In this document: in pieces, positions 55,385 through 62,633 of the stretch
Layout of the letters: each line of letters begins with the position of its first letter
How positions within the stretch are numbered: the first letter of the stretch is position 1
NCBI GenBank assembly: GCA_022451965.1
Contig: JAKUNJ010000006.1
Span: 1-64,000, forward strand
DNA length: 64,000 nt
Source of the DNA: Dehalococcoidia bacterium
GTDB taxonomy: Bacteria; Chloroflexota; Dehalococcoidia; Lucifugimonadales; Lucifugimonadaceae
Direction of reading: 5' to 3'
The notes under the pieces: model-generated
Databases searched by the model: none
The model's input: only the letters and a program-made list of their open reading frames with translations
What the model was told of the DNA's origin: nothing
Program-made: the position numbers and the translations under genes

Positions 55385-56389
55385 TTACCAATCTACATTA
55401 AAGTCTCTAACAGCATTTCTCCAAAAAATATCTTCAAGTTGATCATTACTTAATTCACAAATTATTGAAGCTTGTTTCATTGCAATTAATTGTTCATAAA
55501 TACAAAGTATCGGCCTATTTTTTGTATGAGAAAAAGTAAGAGAAGGAAGATTATCCGTCTCAACCTGTTGGTGTGCATGACCATATGCTGTATAAGCTCC
55601 ATGGAAAGACACAGATTCTACAGCATCACTTCCGTAGAAAATTCTTTTATGATCTTCATTATTAAATAGAGTAATATATGGCCTTATATCTGTAACTGCA
55701 GATAAGTCGTACCAAATATTTGGCAGATTCTTTAATGTGTCTACACCTTGTTGTATTGGTCTGTAGGTAAATGATCTTGCTATATGTGCAAGAATCCATT
55801 TAATATTAGGATATCTTTTTGTAGTAAACTCTGTTAAGTCATTTAGATTTTTTTCATCACCACCTCCGTCTTCTCTAGACAAATGTAATGTAACCCAAAG
55901 TCCCAGCTCATTTGCTAATTCTAATTGTTCATGAGGTAGATATTCTTCTATAGTGCAATTTGCCATATCACCTGTAACTGAATACATTCTATAAACTTTT
56001 AATCCTTGAAATCCTTTATTTTTTATATCGTATTCAATATCTTCTAAGGAATCAGAAGGAGTAGTTAGTCTATGCGATTTAGTAAATTTATTATCCTTAA
56101 GTTCATTAAATAACCAATCATTATATTCATTTATTCTTGTACCTAAAGCTGGTCTTCCTAAAATTAAGTTATTTACATCTCTATTTGGAAAAACGGTTTT
56201 TTGCCAACCTCTTATACCTTCAAAATCAGCATCAGGAAATACATCTTTATGCTCACTAGAATCGTCTATTAGGCTATTATTAAGCATATGAGCGTGACAA
56301 TCATAGATTCTTTTTGGTACCCACTCTTCTAATTCTTCATACCAAAATTCTTTATCGTAATCTCTATAATCAATTAATTTTGAAGTCAT
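55385..56389 (-). CDS. amidohydrolase family protein (Amidohydro_2-like)
   Basis: The 334-residue protein has a TIM-barrel amidohydrolase pattern: the metal-binding YDCHAHM near residue 32, an internal His in WVTLHLSREDGGG, WILAHIARS and the Asp in IFYGSDAVESV. These are the four elements of the ACMSD/hydrolase-type Amidohydro_2 family, which includes decarboxylases and lactonases. The substrate is unknown. Gene order gives no pathway: the 3' neighbour is convergent glmS (2 nt), and an unknown membrane protein gene lies upstream by 15 nt in the same direction. Confidence 0.8.
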   Translation of the reverse strand: MTSKLIDYRDYDKEFWYEELEEWVPKRIYDCHAHMLNNSLIDDSSEHKDVFPDADFEGIRGWQKTVFPNRDVNNLILGRPALGTRINEYNDWLFNELKDNKFTKSHRLTTPSDSLEDIEYDIKNKGFQGLKVYRMYSVTGDMANCTIEEYLPHEQLELANELGLWVTLHLSREDGGGDEKNLNDLTEFTTKRYPNIKWILAHIARSFTYRPIQQGVDTLKNLPNIWYDLSAVTDIRPYITLFNNEDHKRIFYGSDAVESVSFHGAYTAYGHAHQQVETDNLPSLTFSHTKNRPILCIYEQLIAMKQASIICELSNDQLEDIFWRNAVRDFNVDW

Positions 56390-56404
56390 AATTTTACCCT
56401 TATT

Positions 56405-57118
56405 TTACGATTTATTTAAAATTTTATTCCTAAATAAATATAAAACAACTAAACAAACAGTAATTATGCTTATGATTAGGATGATTATTCTTAAGCTAGA
56501 TTCTTCTTGTTTTATTTCAAGACTTTCTTTTATGTCAGGTTTATCTTCAATGGAAGAAGTCTTTGAGTACCAAGATTGTATACCACTTGAACCTAATTCA
56601 ACAGTATCTCCTGAAGAATATTTTCTATTGAAAATTTCTTTATATCCTACAGAAAAAACAAATCTACAATTTTTATTAGACTTAACTATAATTCGTGCAC
56701 TTTTATGATTATAGTTTGTATCTTTATATGTGATTACCCTTATAAGATTCATTCTGCTATATGGTTCATAAAACCCAATTCTTTCATAAGATAAAAATTG
56801 CATTTCATCTTTAGATTCAGTTATAAGTCTTACTTCTGGTAGTTCTGTTGGAGAAAATATATTTTCTGGAGATTTATCTGGTATAAGAATGCTGAATTGT
56901 AAAATAGGTGCTGAAAAACCTTTCAGATCAAAAATTATTTCTTCTTGATCAGATAAAAATTCACCATAGTAGGCATGTGATACTGTTGCATCAGATAATT
57001 CTATAATTGTCTGATCTGTGGAGTTTTTTATTTCGTAGGGCTGATGAGCATAAATTTCATCAGTAGATACAATAAAAAAAGAAGTTAAAATTGCAGATAC
57101 TATAAAAAATCTTTTCAT
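56405..57118 (-). CDS. exported type I membrane protein of unknown function
   Basis: The 237-residue protein has a signal peptide (KRFFIVSAILTSFFIVS, cleavage probably after YAH), an extracellular beta-rich domain of about 170 residues, and a single C-terminal membrane helix (LRIIILIISIITVCLVVLYLF) followed by a short basic tail. I do not recognise the domain. The layout resembles envelope proteins that carry a beta-sandwich on the outside. It is probably co-transcribed with the amidohydrolase 15 nt downstream and lies next to tRNA-Val. Confidence 0.6.
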   Translation of the reverse strand: MKRFFIVSAILTSFFIVSTDEIYAHQPYEIKNSTDQTIIELSDATVSHAYYGEFLSDQEEIIFDLKGFSAPILQFSILIPDKSPENIFSPTELPEVRLITESKDEMQFLSYERIGFYEPYSRMNLIRVITYKDTNYNHKSARIIVKSNKNCRFVFSVGYKEIFNRKYSSGDTVELGSSGIQSWYSKTSSIEDKPDIKESLEIKQEESSLRIIILIISIITVCLVVLYLFRNKILNKS

Positions 57119-57130
57119 TTTATTATTTTC

Positions 57131-57207
57131 TGGTGGGCGATGAGGGACTCGAACCCCCGACCCCCTCGGTGTAAACGAGGTGCTCTAGCCAACTGAGCTA
57201 ATCGCCC
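57131..57207 (-). tRNA. tRNA-Val (TAC)
   Basis: On the minus strand the acceptor GGGCGAT/ATCGCCC, D stem GCTC/GAGC, anticodon stem CCTCG/CGAGG around TTTACAC, T arm GGGGG-TTCGAGT-CCCTC, A73 and an encoded CCA form a full cloverleaf. The anticodon TAC reads GUA/GUG valine codons. It lies 12 nt upstream of the start of the exported membrane protein gene on the same strand, another case of a tRNA abutting an mRNA. Confidence 0.95.
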
Positions 57208-57312
57208 TTAATAAATATAATTTTACCAGTAATAATTACATTTGAAGTGAGATAGCCAATATTTTTTCTAGAAATAATTTGTATTATAAATTTTCTAAAA
57301 AAACATTAAATC

Positions 57313-57399
57313 CTACTTAGTTAAGAACCAAGAAACAAAAATAACCAATAAAAATAAGGTAACTAAAATAATTAGAGCTTTGGCAATAGATTTATTCAT
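57313..57399 (-). CDS. putative 28-residue membrane peptide overlapping ppnP stop
   Basis: An ATG at 57399 overlaps the ppnP stop (ATGAATAA) and opens a 28-codon frame. It encodes MNKSIAKALIILVTLF and a further LLVIFVSWFLTK: a short basic N-terminus, one strong membrane helix and a Lys at the end. The overlap suggests translational coupling to ppnP, and the composition is that of a genuine small membrane protein. No ribosome-binding site is obvious and there is no homologue I can name. It would be missed by usual length cut-offs. Confidence 0.4.
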   Translation of the reverse strand: MNKSIAKALIILVTLFLLVIFVSWFLTK

Positions 57400-57709
57400 C
57401 TATGTAATCGCAGCCGTAATTTGTTATTTCAATTATTTTTATTTTGAAAGAGCTATTTTTTGGTACTTCAAATGTGTCGCCAGATTTCATAGTTATCCAT
57501 TCTGATGAATTAGAGATTAATACTTCTAGCTCTCCAGATATTATTTCCATTATTTCTTTTTGCTCTGTATTGAATTCATATTCACCTTTTTGCATAATAC
57601 CTAAGGTTTTTTTCAAACCATTTGGCAGTGAAATTGACATACTCACAACCTTGCCTTCAAAGTATATATTAGCTTCTTTTTGTACTGTCACATTATTAAG
57701 TTCAGTCAT
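57392..57709 (-). CDS. ppnP: pyrimidine/purine nucleoside phosphorylase PpnP
   Basis: The start ATG at 57709 has AAGGGAAAAT just upstream; a longer frame to 57730 includes that signal. The 105-residue cupin-like protein aligns by eye along its whole length with E. coli PpnP (YaiE): YFEGKVVSMSISL, LGIMQKGEYEFNTEQKEIME, IISGELEVLI, WITMKSGDTFEVPKNSSF and the C-terminal YGCDYIDE. It splits nucleosides with phosphate into base and ribose 1-phosphate in nucleoside salvage. It is monocistronic except for the tiny membrane ORF at its end. Confidence 0.88.
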   Translation of the reverse strand: MTELNNVTVQKEANIYFEGKVVSMSISLPNGLKKTLGIMQKGEYEFNTEQKEIMEIISGELEVLISNSSEWITMKSGDTFEVPKNSSFKIKIIEITNYGCDYIDE

Positions 57710-57867
57710 ATTTTCCCTTTTCAAGAACATATATTAAAATTTTACATCAACCAATGGTCTTATTATTAATTATGAGTATCCTAACTAATCCCCTTTTTAT
57801 AAATTAGCTATATTATATTTTTGTTTATAATATGTAATTATGATTTTTAATAGATCTACTTAATTAT

Positions 57868-58776
57868 ATGAACTCAAGTATTGAAGGAATAAAAATAGGT
57901 CACTGGACTGATAGTGTAAATAAAACTGGTTGCACAACTCTAATTTCTGAAAAATCTTTGACTGCATCTGTAGATATAAGAGGAGGAGCTCCAGGTACTA
58001 AAGAAATAGCTCTTTTGGATCCTATTTCTACAGCTCCTAATATTAATGGAATATTACTGACTGGAGGAAGTGCGTTTGGGCTTAATGCTTCTGCTGGAGT
58101 AATGAAATTTCTTGAAGAGCAAGATATAGGAATTAAGTTTGGAGGCAGTACTATACCTTTAGTGCCTTCTGCAGTAATTTTTGATTTAAATGTTGGAAAT
58201 TCTAAAATAAGACCTGGATTAGAAGAAGGCTATTTGGCAGCAAAAAATTCATCCTATGATTTTGAATTAGGTAACGTAGGGGTAGGTACAGGTTGTTCAG
58301 TTGGTAAATTACTTGGTTCAAAATATAGTATGAATGGAGGAATAGGTTTTTCTTCATTCATCTTTCATGACGGAACAGTTGTTGAATCTTTAGTTGCAGT
58401 TAATGCTCTAGGTTCCATAGTAAATCCTGAAAATGGAGAAATTATAGCAGGTCCAAAACGTGAAGGTAAAATTTATGATTCAGTTGATTTATACTTGAAA
58501 GGTAAACCAGAAAAAAGAGGATTTCAAAATACAACTATAGGAATAATCATTACAAATGCAAAAATAACTAAAGTTGATTGCAAAAGACTTTCTATTGCAG
58601 CTCATGATGGCTTAGCTTTATCAGTTAGACCATCACATACCTCAAATGATGGAGATCTTTTTTTTGCAGTTTCAACTAATGATAAACCAACTAAGCTCAC
58701 TATTGATCAAATTTTTACAGCTTCCATGAAAGTGACTTACCAAGCAATAAATAATGCTGTTATTCAATCTAACTAA
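57868..58776 (+). CDS. P1 family peptidase (DmpA/S58-like, N-terminal nucleophile)
   Basis: The 302-residue protein has the P1/DmpA layout: GIKIGHWTDSVNKTGCT, LLTGGSAFGLNASAGVMKFL, PSAVIFDLNVGN, GVGTGCSVGKLLG and NPENGEIIAGP. The motif QNTTIGIIITNA at 220-231 fits the self-cleavage site, with Thr222 becoming the N-terminal nucleophile of the beta chain. Members are aminopeptidases or amidases acting on beta-amino or D-amino peptides; a cytoplasmic location fits the absence of a signal peptide. It overlaps the convergent NHL gene by 8 nt. Confidence 0.85.
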   Translation: MNSSIEGIKIGHWTDSVNKTGCTTLISEKSLTASVDIRGGAPGTKEIALLDPISTAPNINGILLTGGSAFGLNASAGVMKFLEEQDIGIKFGGSTIPLVPSAVIFDLNVGNSKIRPGLEEGYLAAKNSSYDFELGNVGVGTGCSVGKLLGSKYSMNGGIGFSSFIFHDGTVVESLVAVNALGSIVNPENGEIIAGPKREGKIYDSVDLYLKGKPEKRGFQNTTIGIIITNAKITKVDCKRLSIAAHDGLALSVRPSHTSNDGDLFFAVSTNDKPTKLTIDQIFTASMKVTYQAINNAVIQSN

Positions 58777-59797
58777 TCTTAACTAATTTTTGGAGAGACC
58801 TGAGCTCTCTTTTAGGATTTAGAAATTGCCCATAATCACTGTAAGAAACTTCAGCAACATAAATATTACCCTTTGAATCTACAGAAATTCCATGAGGAGA
58901 ATAAAATCTTCCCACACTTGGACCATAGCTATTTACACCAAGTCTTGATAAAAGATCGCCTTTTTTATTAAAAATTGAAATTCTTGGCCCTAAGTTAGTA
59001 CCTGTGTCATTAGATGCTATTCCAGAAAAATATTCACCTACATAGAAGATATCTTCTGAACCTCTTTTATCTATGTAAATACAAGCTGCTCTAGATAAAT
59101 TTATCCATTGATCAATATATTTCCCATTACTATCAAAAATCTGCACTCTGTGGTTCTCTCTATCGGCCACATAAACAAGGCCATCTCTATCAGTCGATAT
59201 ATTGTGAACTATATTAAACTGTCCTTCTCCAGTTCCTGACTCTCCCCAAGAAAAAAGATATTTTCCATCTTGATTGTATTTGTGAACCTTTGCATTTGAA
59301 TAACCATCAGCAACATATAGTTCATTATTATTTTCATCTATTGCTACTTGTGTTGGAACTGCGAAAGGTAGCCCGCTCATTTTGCCAGCTTTTTCTCCTT
59401 CTTTTCCAATCTGAAAAACTAGCTCACCAGAGGAATTAAATTTTCTAACAGTATTATCACCGGAATCAACGCAATAAATATTATCTGAACTATCTACACT
59501 AATTCCGTGTGCATTTGAAAAAATATTTTCTCCCCAAGATCTTAGATAATTTCCATCTTGATCAAAAATTATTATAGGCTTTGTTCCTCTATTGAAAACA
59601 ATTATTTCATCAAGACTATTTACAGCAACAGCAGTAGCTTCACTTAGGGTCCATCCTTTGGGAAGATTACCCCATTCTTTACCATCAATTTGATACTTAT
59701 AGGGAGAACTTCCATATATAACAGATCCACTTCCTTTTTCCATATCTTCATGGCTAGGAAGACCATACTCTAAATTTTCTTTTTGTTCTTCACTCAT
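58769..59797 (-). CDS. NHL-repeat beta-propeller protein
   Basis: The 342-residue protein consists of about six NHL-type blades, for example NAHGISVDSSDNIYCVDSGD, TQVAIDENNNELYVADGYSN and VGRFYSPHGISVDSKGNIYV. No signal peptide or catalytic motif is seen. Similar propellers are found as enzymes (peptidylglycine-lyase-like) or binding modules. It overlaps the stop of the rhodanese lipoprotein gene by 4 nt and is the last gene of the sulfur operon, so a role in the same process is possible but not shown by sequence. Confidence 0.78.
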   Translation of the reverse strand: MSEEQKENLEYGLPSHEDMEKGSGSVIYGSSPYKYQIDGKEWGNLPKGWTLSEATAVAVNSLDEIIVFNRGTKPIIIFDQDGNYLRSWGENIFSNAHGISVDSSDNIYCVDSGDNTVRKFNSSGELVFQIGKEGEKAGKMSGLPFAVPTQVAIDENNNELYVADGYSNAKVHKYNQDGKYLFSWGESGTGEGQFNIVHNISTDRDGLVYVADRENHRVQIFDSNGKYIDQWINLSRAACIYIDKRGSEDIFYVGEYFSGIASNDTGTNLGPRISIFNKKGDLLSRLGVNSYGPSVGRFYSPHGISVDSKGNIYVAEVSYSDYGQFLNPKRELRSLQKLVKIS

Positions 59798-60699
59798 TTT
59801 ATTTCAATTGGTAAATCTGAGTTACCCCATTCGATCCAAGATCCATCATAAACTTTTACATTATCATATCCTAAAAGTTCTTGTAATACAAACCATGTAT
59901 GAGTAGCTCTAACTGCTGTTTGGCAAAGAGTGTAAACGGCTTTATCAGTCTTGATTCCTTTACTTTCATATATAGTTTGTAGATTTTGAGCACTTAAGAA
60001 TCTTCCAGATTCATCGACTGCATTTACCCAGTTTACATTTTCTGAACCAGGAATATGGCCACCTCTATCAGCTCTTACATCTTTACCTATATACTCATCT
60101 GGACTTCTTGTGTCACAAACGATTTTTGAAGGATCATCAACAGCCTCTAGTATTTCCTCAAAACCAGCTATTAAGCTACTGTTTACATTCCCAGAAAATT
60201 TATAGTCAGATTTCTCTACTGATTCAGATTCGCTAGTAGTTGGAAAGCTATTTTCTGACCAATAGTTCCAAGATCCATCTAGTAATCTTGAATCTTCATG
60301 TCCATAAACCTCTAAAGCCCATAAACCTCTAGATGCCCAAAGATTGCTGTTTCCATCATAAAATATCACAGTATCATCTTCATTAATTCCAACTGAACTT
60401 AAGGCAATTGCAATATGATCAGATGATGGAAGCATTCCTTTAACTCCGTTAGAGTCTTCCCATTGAAAAACTTCATTTGGAGTCAATCTAACAGCGCCTG
60501 GAATATGCCCAAGATCATAATCTTCTTTTTTTCTTACATCAATTATTTTTACGTTATTAATGTTTTCTTCCAACCATTCAGCTGACACTAATTTTTCAGT
60601 ACTTGAATAGCCTCTATCATCAAAAGAAGTTTCAGATGATTCTGAACTGCAAGCTAAAATTATAGCAATTGCTGATGTTATTAAAATTATTTTTTTCAT
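59794..60699 (-). CDS. rhodanese-type sulfurtransferase lipoprotein
   Basis: The 301-residue protein has a signal peptide with lipobox IILAC (Cys17), then two rhodanese domains. The first (about 35-150) has DVRKKEDYDLGHIPGAVRL and no active Cys. The second (about 175-301) has DTRSPDEYIGKD, GGHIPGSENVNW and the catalytic Cys in YTLCQTAVRATHTW. It resembles thiosulfate/mercaptopyruvate sulfurtransferases (SseA), which are normally cytoplasmic; here the enzyme should be lipid-anchored outside the membrane. It is downstream of tusA and the YeeE-type transporter, which suggests processing of thiosulfate or another sulfane-sulfur compound at the cell surface. Confidence 0.88.
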   Translation of the reverse strand: MKKIILITSAIAIILACSSESSETSFDDRGYSSTEKLVSAEWLEENINNVKIIDVRKKEDYDLGHIPGAVRLTPNEVFQWEDSNGVKGMLPSSDHIAIALSSVGINEDDTVIFYDGNSNLWASRGLWALEVYGHEDSRLLDGSWNYWSENSFPTTSESESVEKSDYKFSGNVNSSLIAGFEEILEAVDDPSKIVCDTRSPDEYIGKDVRADRGGHIPGSENVNWVNAVDESGRFLSAQNLQTIYESKGIKTDKAVYTLCQTAVRATHTWFVLQELLGYDNVKVYDGSWIEWGNSDLPIEIK

Positions 60700-60728
60700 A
60701 AATCCCCCTAAATTAATTTATTTATACT

Positions 60729-60965
60729 TTAACCATCTTTTTTTAATGTAATTTTCCATTCACTATTATCTATTTCATCAATTTCTACTTCATAGCCACG
60801 CTTAAGAGCTTGAGGAGGAATAGTTGATAATGCTGGCGAATGATCAGTTAGAACTTCTAATATATTTATTTCTTTATCCGAGTCTAATTCTTCATTTGTT
60901 TTCAACATAGGATATGGACAGATTTCTCCTCTAAGATCAAGCTTTCTTATTTCTTTTTCAGACAT
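60729..60965 (-). CDS. tusA: TusA-family sulfur carrier
   Basis: The start ATG at 60965 has AAAGGGAGT 5 nt upstream; a frame extended to 60995 overlaps the previous gene. The 78-residue protein has the TusA signature LDLRGEICPYPMLKTNEEL with the persulfide-forming Cys in CPYP, and ends with a beta strand EWKITLKKDG. TusA proteins accept sulfur from a desulfurase or rhodanese and pass it on. In YeeE/TsuA loci the TusA-like partner (TsuB/YeeD) is essential for thiosulfate uptake. It overlaps nothing and is 29 nt from the rhodanese gene. Confidence 0.9.
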   Translation of the reverse strand: MSEKEIRKLDLRGEICPYPMLKTNEELDSDKEINILEVLTDHSPALSTIPPQALKRGYEVEIDEIDNSEWKITLKKDG

Positions 60966-60967
60966 TC

Positions 60968-61192
60968 TTACTCCCTTTCTAGCGTTATTCGCCATACATC
61001 GTCTTTATACTTAAACTTAATTTTTATTTTCATTTCTATCGCTTTTGGAGGTATATACTTAACTAATAATTCTTCATTGGTAAGTATTTCTACTGAATTT
61101 GTTTTAGTAATACTTTTTAAGATTTCTTCTACCGCCAATAATTGATCTTTAACCGATTTCCCTTTTAGATTTAATTCACTCTTTGTACTCAT
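60968..61192 (-). CDS. TusA-like protein lacking the catalytic cysteine
   Basis: The start ATG at 61192 is 2 nt after the YeeE stop; a longer frame inside yeeE is not used. The 74-residue protein aligns with the neighbouring TusA: SELNLKGKSVKDQLLAVEE corresponds to LDLRGEICPYPMLKTNEE, IPPKAIEMKIKIKF to IPPQALKRGYEVEI, and VWRITLER to EWKITLKK. The CPxP motif is replaced by SVKD, so there is no Cys to carry sulfur, and no Cys elsewhere in the protein. It may pair with TusA or gate the transporter. Identification as TusA-like is from pattern alignment by eye. Confidence 0.75.
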   Translation of the reverse strand: MSTKSELNLKGKSVKDQLLAVEEILKSITKTNSVEILTNEELLVKYIPPKAIEMKIKIKFKYKDDVWRITLERE

Positions 61193-61194
61193 TT

Positions 61195-62427
61195 TTATCC
61201 AATTGCCTTTATTATTTTTGTTCCTATAAATGCTCCTCCAAAAAGGCTTATACCAAATACCCACCCGGAAAGGGAAAGTGAAGAAATAGCAGAAAAAAAT
61301 GCTCCAATTGTACATCCTATTCCAAGGCTTGCAGAAAAACCCATCATTATTCCTCCACCTAAAGATTGAATATATCTCTTGTAGTTATTAGGAGTTCTTA
61401 TCTTGAATTCCTTGGCCATTAGAGCTGACACTAATGCACCATAAAAAACTCCAACTGTACTTACAAATGTATGAGATATCAATCCTTGACCTACGCTAGC
61501 GCCAAGACACCCACTTAATGATGAAATACCTTTAAGAGCTCCCTCTGATAAGTTTACAGATTCACTAAAGCTCATTGATTGTTTCATTATTTCTCCAGTA
61601 ACCCCTGGAGGTGAGTGAAATAAAAAATAAATTATTCCAATGAATCCAATTGCAACTCCTCCTGTTTTTGCCGACCAACTGTTGGAGAATATATTTACAA
61701 GATTTTCATTGATTTTTTCTAGAAATGTTTTTGGTATTAGTTTCTCTTTTTTATTTATCTTAAATTCAGTAATTCCTGATCTAGATTCAATGTAAATAAC
61801 AAGCACATAAAGACCTAAAAGCAGAATTAGGGTAATAACTAAGCTAAAACCGTAACCCAAAGAAAATGTTGAAGGTAAAAATATTTTACTTTCTTTACTA
61901 ATTAAAGAATCCCACCAAAAATCCCAGCTTATTATCAATAATATTGATCCTATAAAAATACCAATCATAGTAACAACCGAAGCAACATATCCTTCTGCAA
62001 TTCTATATATTGTTCCTGATACACAACCTCCGGCAGTAACCATTCCAATTCCAAATAAAGTCCCAGCAATTATTGTAGATAAACCTACGGGTAAAATATG
62101 AGCAGAAGAAGGATATTCGCCAGGAAGGGGACTAGGCAAAATCCAGCTTAATATACCTACAAAACCAATTGATGCTATTATGATTGCTATTATTACTCCT
62201 TTCATATTCTGTCCAGATCCAAATAAAAATAGGTCTCTAAATGAAGAAGCAAAACAGAATCGAGATTTTTGGAGAGCAAAGCCTAAACCTGATGCAGCTA
62301 ACCAAATTGCTGCATCTGAAAAGTTATTATTTGATATTAAATAACTAATCAAAAAAATTGATAATAGCAAAATAAAACCAATATAAAATTGGCTCGTATA
62401 GTAGGTTTTATATGCTTTTGTGGTCAT
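61195..62427 (-). CDS. tsuA: YeeE/YedE-family thiosulfate transporter (TsuA-like)
   Basis: The start is ATG 62427 (MTTKAYKTYY) with GGAA 7 nt upstream; a TTG four codons earlier lies in the terminator U tract. The 410-residue protein has about ten membrane segments and the conserved Cys motifs of the family: KSRFCFASSFRDLFLFG, GMVTAGGCVSGTIYR, SSLSGCLGASVGQG and ASLGIGCTIGAF. These Cys residues are thought to relay thiosulfate through the membrane. It heads an operon with two TusA-like proteins and a rhodanese lipoprotein. A Cys-codon leader ORF and terminator precede it. Confidence 0.9.
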   Translation of the reverse strand: MTTKAYKTYYTSQFYIGFILLLSIFLISYLISNNNFSDAAIWLAASGLGFALQKSRFCFASSFRDLFLFGSGQNMKGVIIAIIIASIGFVGILSWILPSPLPGEYPSSAHILPVGLSTIIAGTLFGIGMVTAGGCVSGTIYRIAEGYVASVVTMIGIFIGSILLIISWDFWWDSLISKESKIFLPSTFSLGYGFSLVITLILLLGLYVLVIYIESRSGITEFKINKKEKLIPKTFLEKINENLVNIFSNSWSAKTGGVAIGFIGIIYFLFHSPPGVTGEIMKQSMSFSESVNLSEGALKGISSLSGCLGASVGQGLISHTFVSTVGVFYGALVSALMAKEFKIRTPNNYKRYIQSLGGGIMMGFSASLGIGCTIGAFFSAISSLSLSGWVFGISLFGGAFIGTKIIKAIG

Positions 62428-62437
62428 AAAATATTCC

Positions 62438-62462
62438 AAAAAAAAAACCCCTCTCGGGGTTT
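62438..62462 (-). terminator. intrinsic terminator in the tsuA/yeeE leader
   Basis: On the minus strand AAACCCC (62462-62456), loop GAGA, GGGGTTT (62451-62445) and a run of ten Ts (62447-62438) make a textbook Rho-independent terminator. It lies upstream of, not after, a gene: its U tract ends 10 nt before the tsuA start codon. Its position points to regulation by premature termination. Confidence 0.88.
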
Positions 62463-62526
62463 CTTATAAATCTATTTATTGAAAAAATTAGCAAATCAAA
62501 GAAACCCGTAGAGGTTATTACTACAG
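62451..62526 (-). promoter_or_regulatory. attenuator: alternative leader RNA pairings before tsuA
   Basis: Segments read on the minus strand: 1 = CTGTAG (62526-62521, in the Cys codons), 2 = CTCTACGGGTTTCTT (62513-62499), 3 = AAGAAACCCCGAGAG (62465-62451), 4 = GGGGTTT (62451-62445). Segment 1 pairs with CTACGG in segment 2 (6 bp, one G-U). Segment 2 pairs with 3 over 13 bp with a 2x2 internal loop. Segment 3 pairs with 4 to form the terminator. The leader stop codon (62498-62496) abuts segment 2. A ribosome stalled at the Cys codons would free 2 to pair with 3 and let transcription proceed. Confidence 0.8.
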
Positions 62527-62567
62527 CAACAAATACAGTTTTCTTTTACTAAGATTTCGTTTCTCAT
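62496..62567 (-). CDS. cysteine-rich leader peptide upstream of tsuA
   Basis: ATG at 62567 opens a 23-codon frame ending in TGA at 62498-62496. The peptide is MRNEILVKEN then CICCCSNNLYGFL: four Cys in five codons (TGT ATT TGT TGC TGT) at residues 11-15. An in-frame ATG at 62576 would add three residues. Cysteine is otherwise rare in proteins here, so this cluster is strong evidence of a sensing leader peptide. No good Shine-Dalgarno sequence is seen; the predicted start of transcription is close to the ATG. Confidence 0.8.
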   Translation of the reverse strand: MRNEILVKENCICCCSNNLYGFL

Positions 62568-62579
62568 AATTGCCATACT

Positions 62580-62607
62580 ATCATAAAATCAATAATAATA
62601 ATGTAAA
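62580..62607 (-). promoter_or_regulatory. candidate promoter for the tsuA leader
   Basis: On the minus strand TTTACA (62607-62602) and TATGAT (62585-62580) are separated by 16 bp and match the -35 and -10 consensus at five of six positions each. This would start transcription near 62573, just before the leader ORF. The region is AT-rich, so chance matches are easy and sufS runs divergently from the same 66-bp stretch. Confidence 0.4.
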
Positions 62608-62633
62608 ATATAAATAAGTACTAAATTATTATT

